This document shows, piece after piece, positions 53,631 through 62,215 of a stretch of 64,000 nt of DNA. The notes under the pieces were generated by a model that was not told the DNA's origin, ran no database searches, and saw nothing but the letters and a program-made list of their open reading frames with translations. The stretch is taken from positions 14,259 to 78,258 of the forward strand of contig DBTY01000035.1 of assembly GCA_002307295.1 (NCBI GenBank), written 5' to 3'. Position numbers and translations under genes: made by a program. Source of the stretch: Ignavibacteriales bacterium UBA1304. Its GTDB lineage: Bacteria; Bacteroidota; Ignavibacteria; Ignavibacteriales; Ignavibacteriaceae. Positions within the stretch are counted from its first letter, which is position 1, and the number at the start of each line of letters is the position of its first letter.

Positions 53631-53667
53631 AAAAAAAAGCTGTGAATTATTTCACAGCTTTTTTTTT
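53631..53667 (+). terminator. Rho-independent terminator
   Basis: AAGCTGTGAA pairs with TTCACAGCTT, 4-base loop, then eight T; an eight-A run before makes it possibly bidirectional. Confidence 0.88.
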
Positions 53668-53843
53668 AAACTTTGGAATTTATACTGCGTTATTTAAATT
53701 TGATTCTAAAATATTTAACGGTATAAATTTGTTATCTAAAAAGGCGCTCTTGTTAAATTTCCCTTTAGGAATTCAAAATAACCGTCATTTAACCAGGTTG
53801 AAATTTTGAATCTTTTATATCAAGTTGGAATAAAAATACCTAT

Positions 53844-54383
53844 ATGAAAAAACTTATTTATTTAACCGGTTTTATGGGCTCCGGTAAAAGCGCTATTGGA
53901 CCTATCCTTTCTAACACAATTGGATGGGAGTTCTTTGACCTTGATAGGGTAATAGAAACCCGGTTTAATAAAAGAGTAACTGAAATATTTGAAAATAATG
54001 GCGAAGCTTATTTTAGGGAACAGGAAACAGGTATTCTGTCGGAATTGGCTTTAAAGGATAATGCGGTTATATCGTTAGGCGGGGGCACAATTGCTAGCGA
54101 AGTTAATCTGCAAATATTAAAGAAAAACAGTTTAATCATTTATCTAAAAACTTCGCCGGAAGTAGTTTATGAAAGACTCAAAAATAAAAGAGACCGGCCA
54201 ATATTTAAAAATGAAACATCAGGCGAAGTTTCAAGAAAGCAATTTTTGGAAAAAATAAAAAAGCTGATGGAAAACAGAGTCATATATTATGAGCAGGCCG
54301 ACGTTACTTTTTCCACAGATCATAAATCTATTGGTCTGACTGTAGACGAAATTGCAAAATATGTGTATAAAGAAATAAGATAA
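53844..54383 (+). CDS. aroK: Shikimate kinase
   Basis: Phosphorylates shikimate in the route to chorismate. The 179 residues carry Walker A GFMGSGKSAIG, FFDLDRVIETRF (shikimate-binding Asp), FREQET (Arg-Glu), ISLGGGT and the LID Arg in NKRDRPIF. It is followed 20 bases later by aroB, a common pairing. No clear ribosome-binding site lies before the ATG. Confidence 0.95.
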   Translation: MKKLIYLTGFMGSGKSAIGPILSNTIGWEFFDLDRVIETRFNKRVTEIFENNGEAYFREQETGILSELALKDNAVISLGGGTIASEVNLQILKKNSLIIYLKTSPEVVYERLKNKRDRPIFKNETSGEVSRKQFLEKIKKLMENRVIYYEQADVTFSTDHKSIGLTVDEIAKYVYKEIR

Positions 54384-54403
54384 AGAATCTAAAGGAATTA
54401 AGC

Positions 54404-55504
54404 ATGTATAAGAAAATAAAAGTTAATCTTAAAGAAAACCCGTATTCTATAATTATTGGACGCGGCAGCGTTTATTCGCTAAAAACAGAAATTGAAAAAT
54501 TAAAAATATATAAAAATATATTAGTCGTTATCGACGCAAATGTGCAAAAATATTTTGGCAAAGAAATTAAATGTATTTTTGATGAAATTGGCGATAAAAT
54601 AAATTATTACGTTCTGCCTTCGGGAGAAAAATCAAAATCGTTTAACGAACTGCATAAAATATATTCCTTCTTAATTGAAAAGAACTATGGACGCGATACT
54701 CTTATAGCGGCTGTGGGGGGCGGAGTTACGGGAGATTTGGCAGGGTTTGCGGCTTCTACATTTATGCGCGGAGTGGATTACATCCAGATACCGACTACTC
54801 TTCTTTCGGCTGTAGACAGTTCAGTTGGCGGTAAAACAGGCATGAATTTCAAAGAGACAAAAAATATAATCGGCGCGTTTTATCAGCCTAAATTGGTTAT
54901 TGTAGACCCGGTATTTTTACAAAAACTTCCTAAAGAAGAAGTTCTTTCTGGCGCAGGAGAGGTAATTAAATACGCTTTTCTTTCGGATGAAGCTTTATAC
55001 AAATATGTAAGCAAAAACCTTAGCAAAATATTTGATCTGGATTACGACGTCATAGTAGCAATAATATATAAATCGCTGCTGATAAAATCACAGGTAGTGA
55101 TTCAGGATGAAAAAGAAACCGGGATAAGAAAAATACTTAATCTTGGACATACGTTTGCGCACGCTTATGAAAGCGAACTGAAGTTTAAAATTAAGCACGG
55201 CGAGGCCGTTATTGCTGGCGTTGCTGCTTCATTGTATCTTTCATTCAGGCTGGGGCTTATAGACGAAGAAAAGTTAAACAGACTTTTAGCTCTTCCTTTA
55301 TCTGCAGGGGTATCAAAAAAAATTGCCGGGCTTAATAAAAATAATCTGATTTCAATAATGCTCCATGATAAGAAAAACAGAGACGGAAAAATTAAATTTG
55401 TGCTTGCAAAAGAAGAAGGCTGCCTGCTTATAAATGTGGAAGCCGATAAAAAAGACGTCGTATACGCTTTAGAGCAAACAGAAAAACAAATAAAAAAAGC
55501 TTAG
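54404..55504 (+). CDS. aroB: 3-dehydroquinate synthase
   Basis: NAD- and metal-dependent conversion of DAHP to 3-dehydroquinate, second step of the shikimate pathway. The 366 residues have PSGEKSKS, AVGGGVTGDLAGFAAS, RGVDYIQIPTTLLSAVDSSVGGKTG, GAGEVIKYAFL and the metal histidines in LNLGHTFAHAYE and KHGEAVIAG. Co-transcribed with aroK. AAAGGAAT lies before the ATG. Confidence 0.96.
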   Translation: MYKKIKVNLKENPYSIIIGRGSVYSLKTEIEKLKIYKNILVVIDANVQKYFGKEIKCIFDEIGDKINYYVLPSGEKSKSFNELHKIYSFLIEKNYGRDTLIAAVGGGVTGDLAGFAASTFMRGVDYIQIPTTLLSAVDSSVGGKTGMNFKETKNIIGAFYQPKLVIVDPVFLQKLPKEEVLSGAGEVIKYAFLSDEALYKYVSKNLSKIFDLDYDVIVAIIYKSLLIKSQVVIQDEKETGIRKILNLGHTFAHAYESELKFKIKHGEAVIAGVAASLYLSFRLGLIDEEKLNRLLALPLSAGVSKKIAGLNKNNLISIMLHDKKNRDGKIKFVLAKEEGCLLINVEADKKDVVYALEQTEKQIKKA

Positions 55505-55544
55505 TAAAATATCTTAATTTATAATTCTAAATTTAAGGAATATC

Positions 55545-56939
55545 ATGCCTGATGAAATAAACTCCTCCGATGCGGAAAAACAAAACGTTATCCGATATAC
55601 TATTACAGAGGTTACTCAGCCATTTAAAGATTTATTTAAAGCCTCGCGCGCTTTATGGGGAATAAATATCTCTTATCTTCTTGAAGGGCTGACCTACTTT
55701 GGCGTAGTCGGTTTGCTGGGTATATTTTTCAATCAATATACCGGACTTAACGATATTGACGCCGGGCACATGCTTGGAGTTCTTACGGCTGGCATTACGT
55801 TAAGCATGCTTATTTTTGGCGCCACGGTAGATATTGTGGGGGTCAGGAAGTCTTTACTTATCGCTTTATTCCTTATGCTCATAGGACGCGTTACGCTTAC
55901 TCTAAGCCCATCAATATTTGGAACCACAGGGTTATGGTCTTCCGCCCACATAATGGCTATGCTTGGGCTTCTAGGCATTATTCTTGGCTATGGAATCTAT
56001 CAGCCAGCCTGCTATGCAGCAGTAAAACAATTTACCGACGAAAAATCTTCCGCTATGGGTTATGCAATGCTTTATGCGTTAATGAATTTAGGAGGATTTT
56101 TACCGGGGCTTATTTCGCCTCCAATCAGAAAAAGTTTTGGCATTTCCGGCGTATTTTGGGTTTACGTGGTTTTAACCGTTGCAGGCATGGCTGTAATTGC
56201 CTTTGTGCTTACAAATAAAGCAATTAAAGACGCTGTAAAAAATATATCCGATAAGAAAGATGAAAAGCCGGAAGAAGAAGCTGAAATGACGTTTAAGGAA
56301 AAAATGGCTTATTATATGAAGAATTTTCCTTTGAAAGATAAACGGTTTTTATATTTTATCTTTATCCTTATTCCTGTACAAACATTGTTTGCGCATAACT
56401 GGCTGACTTTGCCGCAGTATTGCAGCAGAGCGTTTACAGGAATAGTAAGCGATAATTTTGAATTTTTCGTAAATTTTAATCCGATTCTGATTTTTATTTT
56501 TACCCCTATGGTAGCCGCGTTAACCATAAAAACAAACGCGTACAAAATGATGATTGCGGGAACTTTGGTTATGGCGTCTCCAACTTTTTTGCTTGCCCTT
56601 GGACCGAACATCTATACTTTATTTGGTTTTCTTATAATAATGACGATAGGCGAAGCGATGTGGCAGCCGCGTTTTCTACAGTGGGTTGCAGAAATAGCTC
56701 CAAAAGGAATGACGGGAATTTATATGGGCATTGGGCAGTTCCCCTGGTTCCTTACAAAAGTGGTTACAAGTTTATATTCGGGCTGGTTCCTGATGAATTA
56801 CTGCCCGGCTGGCGTTAAACCGGAACAAATGCATACCGAAACAATGTGGCTTATTTATGGTTTTATAGCAATTATAAGTCCTAGTGGGTTGTTTCTTGCG
56901 CGTAAATGGATGATGAAAGGGTTTAAAACAAAAGCTTAA
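55545..56939 (+). CDS. MFS transporter (POT/peptide-transporter-like)
   Basis: 464-residue inner-membrane protein with about 12 predicted helices and a cytosolic middle loop rich in Lys/Glu (KNISDKKDEKPEEEAEMTFK). The N-terminal helix with NISYLLEGLTYFGVVGLLGIFF resembles the start of proton-dependent oligopeptide transporters, but the diagnostic ExxERFxYY motif is altered (here EGLTYFG). It starts 40 bases after aroB and may share its transcript. The substrate is unknown. Confidence 0.78.
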   Translation: MPDEINSSDAEKQNVIRYTITEVTQPFKDLFKASRALWGINISYLLEGLTYFGVVGLLGIFFNQYTGLNDIDAGHMLGVLTAGITLSMLIFGATVDIVGVRKSLLIALFLMLIGRVTLTLSPSIFGTTGLWSSAHIMAMLGLLGIILGYGIYQPACYAAVKQFTDEKSSAMGYAMLYALMNLGGFLPGLISPPIRKSFGISGVFWVYVVLTVAGMAVIAFVLTNKAIKDAVKNISDKKDEKPEEEAEMTFKEKMAYYMKNFPLKDKRFLYFIFILIPVQTLFAHNWLTLPQYCSRAFTGIVSDNFEFFVNFNPILIFIFTPMVAALTIKTNAYKMMIAGTLVMASPTFLLALGPNIYTLFGFLIIMTIGEAMWQPRFLQWVAEIAPKGMTGIYMGIGQFPWFLTKVVTSLYSGWFLMNYCPAGVKPEQMHTETMWLIYGFIAIISPSGLFLARKWMMKGFKTKA

Positions 56940-56948
56940 CAAAAACAA

Positions 56949-56984
56949 AAAAGCCGCCCTGATGAATCGGGACGGCTTTTTTAA
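56949..56984. terminator. Bidirectional rho-independent terminator
   Basis: AAAAGCCG and CGGCTTTT form the base of an imperfect stem (inner pairs CCTGAT/ATCGGG), with A-runs before and T-runs after. It separates the transporter from the convergent ferredoxin gene. Confidence 0.8.
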
Positions 56985-57004
56985 TACAAAAATATTTGGG
57001 GAAC

Positions 57005-57304
57005 TTATCTGCCTATTTTATCTAAATTTTCTTTTTTAGCTAAAAGAGCTTCTTTAGTTTCTTGTCTGCTAGGATCGTGCGTAATCGCTTCTGTTGGGCA
57101 AGCTGCAATACATTGCGGATCGTCATAAAAACCAACGCATTCAGTGCATTTTTCTGGTACAACATAAGTGATATCGTCTGATAAAGCCGGATGTTCTTCT
57201 CCGCCTAAAATCCAAGCGTCGCCTGGCGAATAGATTGCATTATTAGGACATTCAGCATCGCATGCGCCACAAGCAATGCATTCCTCTGTGATCATTACTG
57301 CCAT
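57005..57304 (-). CDS. 2[4Fe-4S] ferredoxin
   Basis: 99-residue bacterial-type ferredoxin carrying two clusters. The first motif is CIACGACDAEC (Cys 9, 12, 15) followed by Cys19; the second is CTECVGFYDDPQCIAAC (Cys 53, 56, 65, 69), with an eight-residue insertion typical of the Allochromatium/Chlorobium-type ferredoxins. A 25-residue charged tail follows. It supplies low-potential electrons; the partner is not evident from the neighbours. AGGTTAGATA precedes the ATG on the minus strand. Confidence 0.94.
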   Translation of the reverse strand: MAVMITEECIACGACDAECPNNAIYSPGDAWILGGEEHPALSDDITYVVPEKCTECVGFYDDPQCIAACPTEAITHDPSRQETKEALLAKKENLDKIGR

Positions 57305-57397
57305 TATCTAACCTCGAAAATTAAAAATTAGTTATCTACCAAATTTAATAATAAAACTCGAAAAAAAATAACAATTATCTAAGAAAAAATTTAAGAA

Positions 57398-58237
57398 TTA
57401 TTCGTATTCATGCATCACATTTGTCAGTTTTTCGTCAAAACCAGGGCGTATAAATCCTCTTGCATCAGGGAATAAAATCTCAATTTTTTTTCTTAATCTG
57501 CCAAGATGAACCAAAATGTTGAGAATTCCGTCTTCCTTTTCGGTAAAGTGAAACATCAGGTATTCCCATGCCCGCAACGAATTATCAATACCCAGTAGCG
57601 CTACTTTTGCAGAACCGTTATAACTGCTCTGGGAGTCTTTTAACTCCTCAGGGGAGCTAAGCCTTTCTTCAACCGCACGGTTAATTTTAAGATAAATCTG
57701 ATATTGATACCACTGAATAACTTCAAGACGTTCTTTCAGCTCCTTAATATTTGCTAAAATTCTTCCGTTTGTAATCTCAAGTTCAGTGTCTAATATCAGC
57801 ATTTCTTCGCTTTGGCGTACAATATCTTCAGAGTCGGCAAACCAGGCGTTAACCATATCAATATAATCGTTAGCGGAGACTGAACATTCGCTATTGGTCG
57901 CTTCAGCTTTGCGCTTATCAATTTCAATCGAAACATCCTTCGTATCATATTTGCTCATATCAATATTCTCTTTTTCTATTACTTCGTTTATAAGTTCAAG
58001 CGTTACTTTAAACAACTCGTTAATTTTCTGCCAAAAGAGTTTATTATTTATATTTTTAGAATTTGGATCAGAAAACTGTTCCGCATTCAGTTTGTAATGA
58101 GCGCATCTCGAAGTAAACGTACACTTTTTGCACCATCTGTCGCAATAATTATAAATCCCCTGGATATACAAGGGATCGTCGAGAAAACTTTTTACAAAAT
58201 CTTTATTCATAATAGTAGTATTATCGGTACTAATCAT
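57398..58237 (-). CDS. Hypothetical protein with an N-terminal four-Cys cluster
   Basis: 279 residues, cytosolic. Cysteines 32, 36, 39 and 45 in YCDRWCKKCTFTSRCAHY form a likely metal- or cluster-binding knuckle. The remainder is helical and charged (KINELFKVTLELINEVIEKENI, ILANIKELKERLEVIQWYQYQIYL). It recalls small uncharacterised Bacteroidota proteins; no function known. Its start overlaps the stop of the upstream secreted protein gene (ATGA), suggesting coupling; a second ATG at 58210 is possible. Confidence 0.72.
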   Translation of the reverse strand: MISTDNTTIMNKDFVKSFLDDPLYIQGIYNYCDRWCKKCTFTSRCAHYKLNAEQFSDPNSKNINNKLFWQKINELFKVTLELINEVIEKENIDMSKYDTKDVSIEIDKRKAEATNSECSVSANDYIDMVNAWFADSEDIVRQSEEMLILDTELEITNGRILANIKELKERLEVIQWYQYQIYLKINRAVEERLSSPEELKDSQSSYNGSAKVALLGIDNSLRAWEYLMFHFTEKEDGILNILVHLGRLRKKIEILFPDARGFIRPGFDEKLTNVMHEYE

Positions 58238-59079
58238 TTCCAGTTTATCTTATCGCCAGGAATTTTTCTGTCGATATGCGCGTTAATATCAAAGTTTAAA
58301 ATATTCTGCGGATTTGTAAGCCGCGCAAATTTAATTTCCGTAATTTTATCAATCGAAACAATCTGATCGCCATAACCATTAGTACCTGGCTGGCTTGACC
58401 AGTACATTATGCTTTTGCTACCTTTATTATCGGCAGTCCAGCCGAGAAAAATAACCGAATGACCGCCGCCAGATTTCCAGGAAATATTAGCAAAGTCGCC
58501 AGAGACAGCGTCTTCCGGTTTTACTTCAACGCCCATTTTGCTGTATTGGGCAAGAGCAAACTGGCTTCCAAACCCGTCTGCGTTCCAGATGCCCCAGAAC
58601 TTAATCCAGTCTTCTCTGCGCGCGCCGTCCGGCTCCTGCATTCTTAAAGCTTCAAACCTTTGCAGAGTCAGGTCTTTAGAAATTCCCGGCATAATCATAT
58701 TAATAGCTTCTATAAAAGCCGTATATGTAGAGCCGCTGCAATAGCTGCTTTTTCTTGGCGGGGTTATTAACGGCATTCCGTCAAGTTTAAGCTCGTAGTA
58801 AACAGGCGATTCCGGAGGATTTACCTTTAGCCCTATGTAATAACCGCCTCCGTCTAATATGTGCGATTGAACTGTGTCTATGGCTTTTAAAATAAATGAA
58901 TTATAGCCTGTAGCGTATTTAGAAAACGTTTTGAAATGGTTAAGATGATGAGCTCCGTTTGACAAATCTTCTTTTGTCAGCTGACGGAATGAGCCGCTTG
59001 TTTCCTGACAGTATTCTGTTTTAATTCCTGTGATAAACAAAACGGTAAAAAGAATAAAAAAGTATTTCCTTAAAAACAT
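58234..59079 (-). CDS. Exported protein with possible papain-like / NlpC-type fold
   Basis: 281 residues with a signal peptide (about 1-24). A candidate catalytic Cys114 sits at the start of a helix in SSYCSGSTYTAFIEA, and His207 lies in GDFANISWKSGGGHSVIFLGW, the usual Cys-then-GHxV/IxF pattern of NlpC/P60-like and papain-fold hydrolases. Such enzymes cleave peptidoglycan peptides or amide bonds. Family membership is inferred from the motif pattern only. It overlaps the four-Cys gene by 4 bases. Confidence 0.6.
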   Translation of the reverse strand: MFLRKYFFILFTVLFITGIKTEYCQETSGSFRQLTKEDLSNGAHHLNHFKTFSKYATGYNSFILKAIDTVQSHILDGGGYYIGLKVNPPESPVYYELKLDGMPLITPPRKSSYCSGSTYTAFIEAINMIMPGISKDLTLQRFEALRMQEPDGARREDWIKFWGIWNADGFGSQFALAQYSKMGVEVKPEDAVSGDFANISWKSGGGHSVIFLGWTADNKGSKSIMYWSSQPGTNGYGDQIVSIDKITEIKFARLTNPQNILNFDINAHIDRKIPGDKINWK

Positions 59080-59255
59080 AACAGTCCTATATAAGTATAA
59101 TAATTGATAATTAAATTAATGAATTAAAGCAAAAAAAAGCAAAGCAAATGTTTTGCTCAATATTTTATTGCTTATATGTAAATAATATGAAGATGATTTA
59201 TTTTCATATCAGACAAAAATATTATTAAATTGGCGCTTATAAAACTGGAGAATTA

Positions 59256-61985
59256 ATGATGAAAAATTTTGATACGAACGGCGCCGATTCTATGGCGCAA
59301 AACAAACCAAAGATTGACGAGACTAATATTGAGATACCTTATGAAAAATTTAAACTTGATAACGGTCTTACTTTAATTGTTCATGAAGACCATAAAGTCC
59401 CAATTGTATCCGTAGATATCTGGTATCACGTCGGTTCAAAAAACGAAAAACCGGGCAAAACCGGATTTGCTCATTTGTTTGAGCATCTTATGTTTAACGG
59501 AAGCGAAAATTTTAACGACGATTATTTTCAGACAATGGAAAAAATTGGAGCCACCGACCTTAACGGCACTACGAGCGAAGACAGAACAAATTATTTTCAA
59601 AACGTACCGACTTCCGCTTTGGACATAGCTTTATGGATGGAGTCCGACAGAATGGGACATTTGCTTGGCGCAATAGATCAGGCAAAGCTAGACGAGCAAA
59701 GGGGAGTAGTGCAAAATGAAAAAAGACAATACGAAAACGAACCATACGGTTCCGCTGAAGAACTTATTACAAAAGCGTCATATCCTCCGGGACACCCGTA
59801 TTCATGGACTGTAATAGGCTCAATGGACGATATCAGCGCGGCTTCGGTAGACGACGTAAAGGAATGGTTTAAAACTTACTATGGCGCGGTCAATGCAGTT
59901 ATTGCAATTGCTGGCGATATTAATTCCAAAACCGCTCTTGAAAAAGTTAAAAAATATTTTGGCGATATTCCGGCCGGACCTCCGGTTTCCAGACAAAAGG
60001 CCTGGATTGCAAAACGCTCCGGAACTCACCGGGAAGAAATTGAAGACCGCGTTCCTCAGGCGAGGATTATTAAGGAGTGGAACGTTCCGCAATGGGGAAG
60101 TAAAGACGCCGTATACTTAGATTTATTAAGCGATATACTCGGCAGCGGAAAAAACTCCCGCTTATACAAACGTCTTGTTTATGACGATCAGATAGCCACT
60201 TCGATTTCAGCTTATGCAAATATCCGCGAAATTGCCGGGCAGTTTGTTATAGAAGCGGATGCAAAACCGGGCGTCGATCTTTCGGTTATTGAAAAAGCGA
60301 TAGACGAAGAATTAAATAGATTCTTAAGAGACGGCGCTACTGAAAAAGAAATGAAAAGAATAAAGACTCAGTATTTTTCTCGCTTTATAAGAGGCGTTGA
60401 AAGAATTGGCGGTTTTGGCGGCAAATCCGATATTCTTGCTCAGTGCGAAGTTTTTGGCGGCTCGCCCGATTTTTATAATTATATACATGATGTAATAAGA
60501 GAGGCGGACGCGGACAATCTGCTTGAAGCGGCGGATAATTGGCTGACGGATGGAGAGTATGTTTTATCTATTCTTCCGTATCCTGAATATACCGCCGAGG
60601 TTTCCGATGTCGACAGAAAAAAAATTCCGGAACAGGGAGAAACTCCAGACGTTAAGTTCCCTGCATTACAGCGCGCCGAACTTTCAAACGGACTGAAAAT
60701 TGTTCTTGCCGAAAGACATTCTGTTCCGGTTGTCAATTTTAATTTAACGTTAGACGCAGGTTATGCCGCCGATCAGTTCACGCTGCCTGGAACAGCTAAC
60801 CTTGCTATGGCAATGCTTGACGAAGGGACAAAAAACAGAACTTCGCTTGCGCTTAACGAAGAGCTTGCTTTGCTTGGCGGGTATTTATCGGCGGGTTCGT
60901 CTTTGGATATTTCTTCGGTCAGGTTATCGGCGCTTAAAGCAAATTTAGACGAGTCGCTTGATATATATGCGGATGTTATTCTTAATCCAATCTTTCCGGA
61001 AAGCGATTTCCAGAGATTGAAAAAACAGCAGCTTATTGGCATCCAGCAGGAAAAAGTAACTCCCATCCAGATGGCTTTGCGGGTTTTCCCTAAATATGTT
61101 TTTGGCAAGGGGCATGCTTACGGCAATCCTTTAACCGGATCGGGCACGGAAGAATCGGTTTCTAAAATAACCCGGGAACATTTGGTTGAGTTTTATAACG
61201 AATGGTTTAAGGCAAATAACGCTACTATGATTGTTGTGGGGGATATTACTTTAAACGAAATTACGCCAAAACTTGAAAAATTATTTTCAGGCTGGAAAAC
61301 TGGCGAGACTAAAAAGAAAAACATAGAAAATGTTTCTTTACCGGATAAAAATATAATTTATCTTTTAGACAGACCCGATTCTCAGCAGTCTATTGTTATT
61401 GCCGGGCACGTAGCGCCTCCAACCTCAAATCCGGATGAAATAGCTATTCAGACAATGAATAATATTCTGGGCGGCGGTTTTGTATCTCGTCTTAATCTGA
61501 ATATTAGAGAGGATAAACACTGGTCGTACGGCGCAAGTTCATTTTTGCTTGGCGCGCGCGGACAAAGACCGTTTATTGCTTATACTTCAGTTCAGTCCGA
61601 TAAAACTAAAGAAACGATGGTCGAGTTTGTAAAGGAACTTAAAGCGATTATTTCTTCAAAACCTGTTACTGAAGATGAGTTTAATAAAAACCAGCAAAAT
61701 CAGATTTTGGAACTCCCCGGCTTGTGGGAAACCGCAGGCGCAATTTTAGGCTCTGTTACGCAAATAGTTAATTATAAACTGCCAGACGATTATTTTGCCG
61801 TCTATACTCAAAAGATAAAAGAAATGAAATTGAGCGACGTGACTGATATTGCTCCCAAAATAATTAAGCCGGATAGCGTTACCTGGATTATAGTTGGCGA
61901 CAGAGCAAAAATTGAAACGGGTATCAGAGAACTTAATCTTGGAGAAGTTATACCTGTAGATTCCGACGGAAATGTTATAAAATAA
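59256..61985 (+). CDS. M16 family metallopeptidase, two-domain
   Basis: 909 residues, two M16 halves. The first has the inverted zinc motif HLFEH (73-77) in TGFAHLFEHLMFNGSE plus the downstream Glu in the RGVVQNEKRQYENEPYG segment. The second half (about 470-900) lacks HxxEH at the equivalent place (GTANLAMAMLDEGT), so it is the inactive substrate-holding half. No signal peptide is seen at the chosen ATG; a ~20-residue polar leader precedes the domain. CTGGAG lies before ATGATG. It degrades peptides, perhaps in the cytosol or after non-classical export. Confidence 0.9.
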   Translation: MMKNFDTNGADSMAQNKPKIDETNIEIPYEKFKLDNGLTLIVHEDHKVPIVSVDIWYHVGSKNEKPGKTGFAHLFEHLMFNGSENFNDDYFQTMEKIGATDLNGTTSEDRTNYFQNVPTSALDIALWMESDRMGHLLGAIDQAKLDEQRGVVQNEKRQYENEPYGSAEELITKASYPPGHPYSWTVIGSMDDISAASVDDVKEWFKTYYGAVNAVIAIAGDINSKTALEKVKKYFGDIPAGPPVSRQKAWIAKRSGTHREEIEDRVPQARIIKEWNVPQWGSKDAVYLDLLSDILGSGKNSRLYKRLVYDDQIATSISAYANIREIAGQFVIEADAKPGVDLSVIEKAIDEELNRFLRDGATEKEMKRIKTQYFSRFIRGVERIGGFGGKSDILAQCEVFGGSPDFYNYIHDVIREADADNLLEAADNWLTDGEYVLSILPYPEYTAEVSDVDRKKIPEQGETPDVKFPALQRAELSNGLKIVLAERHSVPVVNFNLTLDAGYAADQFTLPGTANLAMAMLDEGTKNRTSLALNEELALLGGYLSAGSSLDISSVRLSALKANLDESLDIYADVILNPIFPESDFQRLKKQQLIGIQQEKVTPIQMALRVFPKYVFGKGHAYGNPLTGSGTEESVSKITREHLVEFYNEWFKANNATMIVVGDITLNEITPKLEKLFSGWKTGETKKKNIENVSLPDKNIIYLLDRPDSQQSIVIAGHVAPPTSNPDEIAIQTMNNILGGGFVSRLNLNIREDKHWSYGASSFLLGARGQRPFIAYTSVQSDKTKETMVEFVKELKAIISSKPVTEDEFNKNQQNQILELPGLWETAGAILGSVTQIVNYKLPDDYFAVYTQKIKEMKLSDVTDIAPKIIKPDSVTWIIVGDRAKIETGIRELNLGEVIPVDSDGNVIK

Positions 61986-62060
61986 ATGTTTTAAATTGCA
62001 GCGCGGGCGCTCCAGCCCGCCTAGCAGTTTAATCTGTAAAATAAATGTTTTTTGAATTGC
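61979..62060 (+). repeat. Short direct repeat flanking a GC-rich hairpin
   Basis: AAAATAAATGTTTTAAATTGC (from ~61979) recurs about 60 bases later as AAAATAAATGTTTTTTGAATTGC. Between them is the hairpin GCGGGC-GCTCCA-GCCCGC (62003-62020). It resembles a small duplication or miniature element. Confidence 0.4.
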
Positions 62061-62215
62061 TGACTGCGCTGGTCTGAAACGCTTAATTTGATTAAAGTTT
62101 TTGAAATTGCTAAATTGTTGCAAATAAAAAAAGGACAATACTATTTATCCTTTCGGTTTTCTTTATAATTTAAAATAAAGAAGTCTCAGATACTTTAAAA
62201 TAATAGAGGTTTTTA

